A stretch of 64,000 bases of DNA from Diprion similis (taxonomy: Eukaryota; Arthropoda; Insecta; Hymenoptera; Diprionidae), in assembly GCF_021155765.1 (NCBI RefSeq), contig NC_060115.1, positions 620,001-684,000 of the forward strand, given 5' to 3'. The notes beneath the pieces were generated by a model. The model saw nothing but the letters and a program-made list of their open reading frames with translations, was not told where the DNA came from and ran no database searches. Positions 52,870-64,000 of the stretch are shown in pieces. A program made the position numbers and the translations under genes. How positions within the stretch are numbered: position 1 is the stretch's first letter; every line of letters begins with the position of its first letter.

Positions 52870-53786
52870 ATATGTATATGTATCGAAGTGAGGAGGTCAG
52901 TCACATAATTCCAGGTCAAAGAAGCTGCATAACCGTTGAAAGAAATGGTGAAAAAATATCGGTTCAGAAGCATCTGATGTTGAATAATTTGAAAGAATTG
53001 TATCGATTATTCCGTGATCGTTATCCGGGTAAAAAAATCGGTGTTTGTAAATTTGCAGAGTTGGTGAATTTTTAGTAGTATGCGATTTCACTGAGAATTA
53101 TGCATTTGTTGTACAAGATTCCACGCAAGGGTTTCACTAGACCAATAATCAGGTGACTATTCATCCAATCGTGGTTTACCATAAAATTTACGCCGACGAC
53201 CAGTTGAGACATTTTAGTTTTGTGATAATTTCAGAGCATCTGAAACATAATACAGTCGCGGTTCATTTATTTCAAAAAAAGTTGATCAACTTTATCAGAG
53301 AGAAGTTTCAAAATTCGATTCCTATAGAGAAAATAATTTATTTCTCCGATGGAGCAGCTTCCCAATATTAGAACAAAAAGAAATTTCATAAACATAACAC
53401 ATCACTTCGAAGACTTTCAATGCGAAGCCGAATGGTATTTTTTTGCTACATCACATGGAAAATGGCCGTGTGATGGTGTTGGTGGAACTGTTAAGAGATT
53501 AGCTTTGCGTACGAGTTTACAACTGATTGGCAATTCCGATCCTATCCAAACACCGCTGGATCTGTATAATTGGGCAGGTTCTTATTTTCGGAGCATATCT
53601 TTTGCGTACTGTACGTCTGCAGAATATCAAGCGGAAGAATCTATTTCACAAAATCGATTCGATAAAGCCTTGACAGTTCGTGGCACTCTAAAATTACATG
53701 CGGTTATTCCAGTATCTCATAAACTCATCAAAACAAAATTATTTTCCGCATCAGAAAAGTTTGATTCGACGAAAATTATGAATTAA
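52870..53786 (+). pseudogene. Broken transposase of the inverted-repeat element
   Basis: Three frame pieces read in order. About 52888-53072: I-I-P-G-Q-R, then L-N-N-L-K-E-L-Y and K-K-I-G-V-C-K-F-A, ending in a stop. About 53075-53371: D-F-T-E-N-Y-A-F-V-V-Q-D, an in-frame TAG, then Q-V-T-I-H-P-I-V-V-Y and F-S-D-G-A-A-S-Q-Y, ending in a second TAG. About 53375-53786, in another frame: F-F-A-T-S-H-G-K and C-D-G-V-G-G-T-V-K-R. The acidic residues in S-D-G-A-A and C-D-G-V-G-G suggest an RNase-H-fold DDE-type nuclease (inference). A middle part seems deleted after K-F-A-E-L. Two or three stops and one frameshift show it is dead. I recognise it as a transposase-like family repeated in arthropod genomes but cannot name the superfamily with confidence. 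Confidence 0.7.
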
Positions 53787-53842
53787 TTTTAAATAGAGGT
53801 TGGCTACTAAGCGTTATCCTGCGAATCATCGCTGAAAATATC

Positions 53843-53858
53843 GGCCCTTTTCAGAGCC
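53843..53858 (+). promoter_or_regulatory. Histone-type 3' stem-loop look-alike
   Basis: GGCCCTTTTCAGAGCC followed by ACCA matches the replication-dependent histone mRNA 3' stem-loop at all but one position; C4 opposite A13 leaves one mismatched stem pair. It lies inside the transposon, 3' of the transposase remnant, without a recognisable histone reading frame before it. It could be captured histone 3' DNA or chance. Confidence 0.35.
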
Positions 53859-54660
53859 ACCAACATATTGCAAGATTATCTATCAGTCATGTAACACAAA
53901 CTGAGTGAAATAGAATTAAACCCAATTTCAGCACAGGAGTGCTCAACGAACCATAACCGTACTGGAATTCTCAGAACAGGTATACAGTTTAACTCCAAGA
54001 AAGGATGACCAGTGGACGGATACTTGAGGGCTAGGGTGGTTAATATCTATTTCCGTAGAATGAATAGCCCGGGTAAGTGGAAGAGCATCAAATCAAATTG
54101 AACTCCACTTTATCGTATATAATATACGCAACACACCGAATTCGCGGGAGTAGCGCTGACGTGGATCGGCGCGCGCGGTGACGCGCGACGAGACGTTTCA
54201 TTTTTTTTCTCCGGCCCTTGTAACTTCTCCATCAATTTTTTTTTTTAGGATTAAAGAAGAAGGATACAGGTATCCGAAAAAAATTATCTCCATGAATTGT
54301 TGTTAGTCCCGCGGAAATGGCAGCGAAATCAAAAAAAGAAACGGTAAAATAATATTGAAAAAAATTTTTTTTTCCCAAATAAATTTTTTTTTTATCGAAG
54401 CGCATTCTTTTACGAACAGAACGATTGCAGGATCAGTCCGCTCCGATGTATACTTTCGGAGATATGAATTTTCAAACATAGCAGTGCAACAGTGGTATAC
54501 AAAACTTTACATAGCTCGAACTCGGCCATTTTTGAAAAAAATTCAAAATCCTTGAAATTTTTTTTTTTTTTTACATAGTACTACGGATATTTCAAATGGC
54601 GCAAAGATCCGTGACTTGACGGTTTTTTTTTTAGTGAAGTGACGTGGATCCGCTCATATG

Positions 54661-55464
54661 TTTAAAACGTAAGAATTATGGTAGTGCAGCAAATACTTAC
54701 AACGAAGGTATCCCACGTCGATCACTCCGATTTGATTTCTTTTGTCTTATGTTATAGTCGACTAAAAACTAAAGACACGTATTCTTTTTTTTTTTATCTG
54801 TCATTGAATACTTTAAGGCGGTGAAAACACCCTCCAGAGTAAGGCATGTCAAGGCGATTGGCATTTTTTTTCTCAATTCAGAAAATTACATTTCCCATTT
54901 CTCGTTATGAGTAGATACTTCTCTGGATCTTAAATTCAATGAGATTTAATAGCAATCACGGAGTAATTTTTAAAATTCAGGTTCTTGAATAAACAACATT
55001 TTGACTAACAACAATCAGCAATTAATATCCTATCTATAAAGGTGTTATTACTTTAAGCGGGCAGAACCCATATCGTTGTACACAACGGACGTCACAGATG
55101 TAGGAAGGGAAAATGTTTTGATTCGTTAAAAATTCTTTCGATAACATTCCTCAGAAGCACAAGTATGAAGTCTGATACTCATGATCGTTTAACTCTTTTA
55201 TTATCACGTATTGATTGATCAGTCGAGTTAAATTGACCTCGAAAAAACTTGTGTCACTTGCAGATGGGTTTCACCACCTTGCAGAGGGTGCAGGCGTCTA
55301 ATGAGCGTTATATTTGTTTGCTCTTCGTCACGCTGGGCTAAAACTATCCCATTTTTATACTTAAATGCTCACATTTACAATTCACATAACGTAATTGTCA
55401 CCACTTTGATTTATATATCTATAATATATTCATGCCAGGGGATAATGATCGATGGTAAATTTGT
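54661..55464. other. Spacer between transposon and GH1-6
   Basis: About 54661-54870 continues the homology to the GH1-3 upstream region (for example AATTATGGTAGTGCAGCAAA and the following 180 bp). The rest is AT-rich with nothing recognised. Confidence 0.55.
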
Positions 55465-57474
<2,010 letters not shown>

Positions 57475-58429
57475 GGTGAAAATTGTTGAGACCTCTTGCG
57501 ATGTTTCAACAGGTTAGTTATCGATGAATGGCTCGGTTTCGACTCCTGCTGGGTTTTATTATCACGTAAATTTGGCACTATCTGAGATATTATCATTCTA
57601 ATATCAGTAGAAATGTTTAAAGCTTAACTAATCGGTCATCTTAAGTGGATGTAGATAGTTATCTAGATTTCTTACGCTTGCCGCGAAGAGCCACCTAATC
57701 AAGGTAATGTGGTTCCTGGTTCCCCATTTCAAAGTACAGCACCTTTCTATTCCCAATTGCTACTTGAATATCGTGAGTATTATTGTACCGCATCACAATA
57801 TTAGATTCGGTTGATAACTCATTTCCGGTATTAAATGTTGAGCGTAGTTCAGTGTTCAATACGGAGTTAGGTGATTTATTATTGCACGAGAAAAATAAGA
57901 GTAGTATAATATTCGGCAACAGTAGACTGTGAAGAATATTTCGACGAGCTAAATTTCGATAAACACGTTTGTGTGACGGAAACACATGTCAAGATAGATG
58001 AGTAATTAACTTCCAACTCGTTTTTCGAGTGCCGTAATAAATAAAACAGAGTACTGATTTCAAGCACACATCATTTTTCATTTTATTTTCTAAAACTTGT
58101 TCCAAATGAATTATTATCTACGTTACAACAGTAACGAATAAACACTTCATCCATTCCCTAAAATTATTAAGAACACGCACGAAACAGGAATGTGGATTTT
58201 ATTTGTGCCTTCTGTTCGTACAGTTTATTTACCTTCAAGGCTGCATTCAAAATAGCATAAAACTTGCGATCAGAAACTAGCAAAGTATTATTCAATTTGA
58301 ATTGCGTCTAAATAAATAAAATATAATAAGCAAACTTGAAGTATTCGAGAGTAAGAAGTGTCGCCGCCGAAAGTTGACATTACAGGTTGCACACTGCCCG
58401 TAATTTTAAAATTTCATAGATGGTGTGTG
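57475..58429. other. Spacer between GH1-6 and GH1-7
   Basis: AT-rich; no gene, repeat or RNA recognised. Confidence 0.5.
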
Positions 58430-60496
58430 TCACACACTGGTAGGAACATCTTGAACCGTTCGTGTTTCCATAACCGATCGCCACCAGGATGTTGATAGTT
58501 TTGATGTTCTAGCCCGATCTGGATCGGTCAAGTTTACACTGACGATACCGAAATTTACTCTAAAAATAAAGGTGATTTAATTTTCACTTACACGTTTAGA
58601 CCAAAGCAGCGAACGCTCATACCATATTTCAATAAAAAATAATGTCTTTCTAATTGACTTACGTATAGCCATCCGACCATTCAAAGTTGTCCATTAGACT
58701 CCAAGCGGTATACCTAACAACATTGCAGTTGTCGTTATTAATGACCGATAATAGTTCTGTCATGTAACTATTGTAGTAGGTGATCCGATCATAATCGTCC
58801 AGCTCTCCAAGATCACAGTACCCATTTTCGAATATTTGAACCGGGGGATTATCGTACTGATCTCTGATCATGCGCAGTAGATTTCCAAATCCTTCGGGTG
58901 CAATCTGGATGATCACGCAGTTAATTATATAGCATCATCCAATGATCACTTTATGCTCAATAGGACCTGTTTCTCGTAGTGAAGACTTACAGACATCCAG
59001 GCAAGACTGCCAACCGGGTAGCTCGTATTAACAGACTTTATAATACCACTGTCGATATTATATATACCACTTTCTTCATCTGGATCAGCAGTCAGGATGT
59101 AAGACGTGTAGTGATTCAAACCGAAGAAGTCGGCTGTTCCTCTGCAATGCAGTGATAAGTATGAGCTAATAGGTACTTTATGGATGCGATAGTTCTGAGA
59201 CTTATTTAAGGTGATATTAGACAGGATACGAACTTGATGTACTCTACCCACTCATCCGAAAATTCTGGCAGACGTGAAAATGGGTAACCTTCGAGTTCGC
59301 TTATCATAGCTATTCTTGTTTTCATGATTTCTGGGTAATCTCCGACGAACACGGGATGCACCACCCAACCGCAATTAAACTGAAATGCTTGGTCGACCAG
59401 AGTCGCGTTACTATCATCGTTCAAGTACCATCCATCGCACTGAGTTGTTAGACTTATTTGACCCTGTTGCTCTGATCTATATTCGTCATCATACATGTGG
59501 TAGACGGTTGCGTGCGCTTTTAGAGTATTATGAATGCATATGTAATGCCCCATGTTCTCCAATACCTTGCCTGAATTGAAATATTGTTTTGTAAATATTG
59601 AGTTTTCACCACATCGTTGTTATCTGATTATAAGAAAATGAATCGAGTTCATCAGAGACCTGGAGAATGTCTTGTGGTGTTGTACCCATTCCCGCAATAA
59701 ACCGACGGCTCGTTGATCGTGATAAATGTTTTCACTAGGGGTCCAAGTGCATCGAATATAACTCTTGCATAATCTGCGAACCACTCGACCATAAGCTCGT
59801 TAGTCCACCCCCCTAACTCTTCCAAGATCATTGGATGATCCCAGTGATAAATGGTCACAATTGGTTCGATGCCGTTGGCCAAGAGCTCTTCGGTCAAATT
59901 TTTGTAATATTGGATCCCCTCCTCATTGATCTCATTTGCGAACCCGTTTGGCAGTACGCGAGACCAACTGATCGAGAAACGATAAAAGTCAAACTGAAAA
60001 ACGAATTACGCAGTAGATGTGGATTAAATTACGCACGGTGTCGCTGACACACTTACTCCTATATCTTTAATTAACTGCACGTCCTCCTTGTACTTGTAGT
60101 AAGAATTGCAGGCAATGTCCCCGTTGCTTCCATCTGCGATTCTCTCGGCATAGTTATGTGTCCACCAGTCCCAGATGTTCTCACTCTTGCCTGAAACGAT
60201 TTATTTTTCAGTATTATGGATTTGCAATGCTTGAATCCAGGAGATGAACTGAAATGGAGGAGATGAACACAGAAATTTATCTCACCGCTTACGTTCCAGG
60301 CTCCTTCTATCTGGTAGGATGATGTTGCACTCCCGATAGTAAAATTGTCGGGAAATGTGAGATTCACGATTTGGGCCTCCGAAACTCTACAAAGTCAATT
60401 AGATTAGGCGAATTATAATTATTGTGACTTTATTCACAAAACTTACCTGCAAATGAGTATAACACAAATGACAAGTATTTTCAAGAACCCCTTCAT
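58430..60496 (-). CDS. GH1-7: secreted family 1 beta-glucosidase/myrosinase-like, 492 aa
   Basis: Eight exons: 60447-60496, 60286-60386, 60057-60190, 59660-59993, 59234-59570, 58991-59141, 58663-58904 and 58430-58559 (1479 nt with stop). Signal peptide [16 protein letters not shown]. Motifs: [21 protein letters not shown], acid/base Glu190 in T-I-N-E-P, F-G-L-N-H-Y-T, nucleophile Glu395 in [16 protein letters not shown]. Exon 5 has a diverged loop ([12 protein letters not shown]) in place of G-W-V-P-G-D-N-V-T, and exon 3 has [10 protein letters not shown] for [10 protein letters not shown]. It is the most upstream and one of the more diverged secreted copies. No disabling change seen; substrate unknown. 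Confidence 0.92.
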
Positions 60497-63400
60497 GTTG
60501 AAATTTCAGGCTGACATCCGAAGTAAATTGCAATTTATATTCGCGAAAGCTGAACCCCCACTGCGTTACCATAATGGATAGCAAAAACCTCATAAAATAT
60601 AAGCCAATATTTTTAGTAAATATCACAGATTAACTTATCGCTTGTAAGCTCGTTAATGTAGCTTGATTGCCGTCGGTTAAAATGTTAAGTTGAATTATAT
60701 GGCCCTCACGTCACCCAGGCTTACTTTTACGTTAGGCACAAATGTCATTTAACGAATTGCATTAACTGTCATTGCTAAAGTGTAACAGTATATACATTAC
60801 GACTTGACGTATTTTCGTATTTCTTGCTGTGTTTGGAAGAAAGTAGTAGGATAAAGTGACAACTACCTCACTGAAGCCAGATGAAGCGACATTATTACAC
60901 CGTTTTTTACTTAATGATACAACTATTTAACTATGAAATAGTAATGTTTTTCTAAATCCAAGACAGGCTCAGTTAATAATCGAAGTAAATAAATTTTTTA
61001 ATGAAAATCTGCAGTGACTTATTTATTAAATTTGAAAATTGTTGTAAACTGTGGCAAATCTTTGTATTCATCACATCCATTACAGGTTCACTAACACTGA
61101 TGTAGACTGGTCTTTATAATTTCAAATTCCCTAAAGTACCTTGCCCAAATTCGTTACCAGTTCTTGGGCTATCAGTTAAATTTACTTGATTCGAAAATCG
61201 TCCTTCCTTTTCTCTTGTACCTCTTTTCTGCTTTGAGTCATACAAGATAGTCTCTTTCTCTCCAATTGGTTATGTGAATTTTTTTGTAATCGATTATAAA
61301 CTTTCTTGTAAAACTCTCAAAACTTATATTTTACATTCTGATAACTTACGAGTAATGACTATCCTTATATTTGAGAATCACGTAAGAATCAAAAATAATT
61401 TTTTTTTCAGTCTGATAGGATTGCCCCTCCTCACGATATGATAATAAATTAAGCTCGCACTGCTGTCAAGTTCTTCTCTGTTACTCTTAAACAGAAAAAT
61501 AAATAAAAATCAGTCAAAAACATCATCAGATTACTACCCCGATTGATACTCTGATACAACGCTTTTTTTTCATGGCAATTGCGATAAGAATTGAGTTCTA
61601 TTTTTTCTATCTTCTACTACACAAGCAAAGAGTGGAAGATTTTCAGTGGAAGATTCAGCAGCGATCCTTAAGTTAACGATCTTCGTCTCTGGCGGGATAA
61701 ACTTTGATAAGCTTTTAGGTTGTTTCGCCAACACAAATGTAATATTCTGTTCCCAGGTATCTTGCCTGATTGTAATAAGAAACACCAATATTGAAAGAAG
61801 TATTGGAATAATGGGTTGTACTGTACTTTACAAACTTGAAATAAGATTTGTTAGCGGAAACCTGATATCGTTAACGTGGACGTAATATCGTAATTCCTAG
61901 CTAATGCCTAATTCCTTAATTCATTACACATCGTCTTTCTTTGTATTTTCTTCTACGAATCGCAGGTAAGATCTTCGTTACTTTGGTCAAGAATGAGTAC
62001 AAAGCTATCGCAGGTAATTTAATTGCTCCACTGGTTAAGATAAGTAATTCAGAAGGATGCAGATTTTCTGTTACTTGAAATAGAATTTTTGTTTGAAGAA
62101 TTTGAATTTAATGGCCTCAGTCGTAACAAATTGGATTTGTTGATTTTTATGAGATTCTATTGCTTTCCATGTGAAAATACTTCGGCACAACGATCAGATC
62201 AGAGTTAGGATCCAATCAAGATCCTTTGTTTTATATTGATTTGCTGGCAGTGCCCCAAAGATTGACATTGTTTTATCCGTTACTCAATTTTTTTGGATCG
62301 AATTTGAATTTGCGACCTGAGTTAAGCGTGAAAACTGCGTGGCATCAAGTATCGCGAAATTATCAAATACTCATGGAGGAATTCCTCACCTCACATCAGT
62401 CAATGTAACTTAGTTGGCAAAAAGTTTTCATCCTGGCATCAAAATACTTACAAATCAAGCATGAATTCGTTTTTCCACTCTTCCGTTTCTTTCATAATTT
62501 ATCACATATCCCAGCTAGAAATCGATAAATGGGTTGTTCAGCGTTAGCCCGTAATTTGTCGCTTGAATTTTTTTCGTTCTTCTTCAATAGAATATTCTAG
62601 AAAGATGCAATTTGTGATAGGAAATATTATAGATAATCTGAAATGCAGGTAATATGGATCTCTGGCTAATCATACAGCTGACGATAACAATAATCCGAGA
62701 ATTCTTCATGGCTGTAGTAAATCTTTGATAGATCAATGATATAATCATTTCCTCAATGGAAAGGCAATAATCCGAAAGGCGCACAGTCATGCACAACACA
62801 TACATAAATATGAGAATTTTTATCATGTACAGCATTATGTATGATAACGTTATATAACAGCAATATACTAATTGTAAACTTGAAAATTGGCCCACCTTTC
62901 TCACGTAAGAGGATCGAATCTCACCTTGGGATAATTTCGCTGATACGTGACGTCGAAATTACGATGGACCATCAATCGGTTCGATCACATTGATGTATAA
63001 TTCCACTGTTACACAATGGCCCAGATAAGAATATGTAACAAACAACACTTCATATCAGAGGTCACTTATTATTAGTTGCGGTAATAATACTTGATAAAAT
63101 TGTGGCGCTGACTATGACACACAAGAATTTTTACAGTTCACGTTTCTTATCTGATTTTCCCAATTTTGATTGAGGGATCTTAAATAATACAGGATAAATC
63201 AATTTAGTGCCATTGCACACAATCTGAAGTTCAATCAAACATGTCTTTTCGCTGGATAACTGGGCGCTGATCGCAATCCTAAAACGTGAGAAATTGGTTT
63301 TGATTAATAAGCCAGTGATAAAGAATGATTCTGCAGTATAGATAAAGAATAACAAGCCCTCTAAGTAATCACTACAGGACATAATATTTGTGGTTCTACA

Positions 63401-64000
63401 CATGTTTTGGATATCGTGTTTACTGCACATGATATCTTTAAAACTATGCCACTATGCCAAATATCGATTTAGATAATTTCCTATAATTTCGCTAATCTAC
63501 TTTGTCGTCATCGACCAAAGTCCATTTTCATCTTTGTCATCGTTTGTGGACCAGCATCAAATTACGATCATGGATTGGTATGGTAAGCTTTTCAAATGAT
63601 TTACAGCAGTTGAACGAGGACTCTTAAAAGAAGCCCATCAACTTAAAAATAGCATTAATAAAGTAGAAGTTGAAAAATAAGGGATCGGTAATGCTTCAAA
63701 TAATTTTCCCTCAGTGATTGATTGCCAAAAACTATGAGTACTGTAGGAATAATTTGTCCGTTATTTCACGAGAACTCGATCAAGATCGGAAAATCATGTT
63801 TCTGATCTCCTCAAAACTATTTTACATAAAAACTCTTGACACAGTAGAAGCCCATAATTTTGTACAATTTTTTTTGACCAACCCTATTTAAAATGTGATG
63901 GGGATTGTTATTTCGGAAGTGCCCATTCTGAATTGCCCGAGGAAATCCCGAGACGCTCAGTAAAATGTAACAAAATCTTGGAGCCCTAGCAGGAGTGAGA
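60497..64000. other. Right-hand AT-rich region, no gene recognised
   Basis: About 3.5 kb upstream of GH1-7. Open frames (for example minus 62584-62904 and minus 63131-63430) are short, AT-driven and lack known motifs. I see no UGT or GH1 fragment and no transposon signature. It may hold regulatory DNA or an intron of a gene beyond the window. Confidence 0.45.

Larger units (their letters stand above)
52337..54660 (+). mobile_element. DNA transposon with about 535 bp terminal inverted repeats
   Basis: A 2.32 kb element. The left arm (52337 to about 52870) is the reverse complement of the right arm (about 54125-54660). The arms differ by point changes and poly-A/T length differences. Outer ends read CATATGAGCGGATCC and its complement; CATATG is palindromic, so target duplication and repeat end overlap. 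The empty site can be read from the GH1-3 upstream region near 44183, where the flanking sequence runs through without the element. The centre holds a broken transposase. Long arms plus an internal transposase mark a cut-and-paste element; the superfamily is not assigned. Confidence 0.88.

Noticed and set aside
53349-53786. Treating the 145-codon frame in the transposon as an intact host gene
   Set aside because: Its motifs continue those of the preceding broken frames, and it lies between inverted repeats; it is the C-terminal part of a dead transposase.

Overview
The window is nuclear DNA from an insect, very probably a hymenopteran; a sawfly-like lineage is possible but I cannot fix the species. 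Evidence: genes split by short GT-AG introns, AATAAA-type ends, AT-rich intergenic DNA with transposon remnants, and two classic insect detoxification or digestion families. These are membrane-bound UDP-glycosyltransferases (UGTs) carrying the insect-type Y-Q-G-G-L-Q signature, and glycoside hydrolase family 1 (GH1) beta-glucosidase/myrosinase-like enzymes. No bacterial, plasmid or CRISPR features were seen.

Layout. (1) 77-1313, minus: 5' part of a UGT gene running off the left edge (UGT-0). (2) 1.3-17.8 kb: about 16 kb in which I recognise no gene, only simple repeats, poly-G tracts and one tRNA-derived SINE-like element. (3) 17.8-28.1 kb, plus: UGT cluster made of a decayed pseudogene, an intact gene UGT-A (530 aa) and two almost identical intact genes, UGT-B and UGT-C (524 aa each). 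B and C lie in a tandem duplication with a 4.3-4.5 kb unit that also carries about 2 kb of non-coding flank. (4) 31.5-60.5 kb, all minus: seven intact GH1 genes, numbered GH1-1 to GH1-7 from left to right. GH1-2 to GH1-7 share one eight-exon architecture and each has a hydrophobic signal-peptide exon. GH1-1 lacks a signal peptide, has different intron positions and uses one GC-AG intron. (5) Between and inside the GH1 genes lie duplicated intergenic blocks, a leftover GH1 exon fragment, several insertions visible by comparing paralogues, and a 2.3 kb DNA transposon with about 535 bp inverted repeats and a broken transposase. (6) 60.5-64 kb: AT-rich, nothing recognised.

Functional reading (inference). 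UGTs attach sugars to small lipophilic compounds in the ER membrane, and secreted GH1 enzymes remove beta-linked glucose. The locus therefore places conjugating and deconjugating enzymes for glucosides side by side, both expanding by tandem duplication. The most notable items are the mosaic GH1-3 gene (5' end like GH1-5, remainder like GH1-4), the UGT-B/UGT-C pair whose genic part is more alike than its flank, and the frame-preserving stop-free first intron of UGT-A.

All exon boundaries were built by hand from splice motifs, reading-frame phase and comparison among paralogues. The exon lengths of all ten complete genes sum to uninterrupted reading frames.
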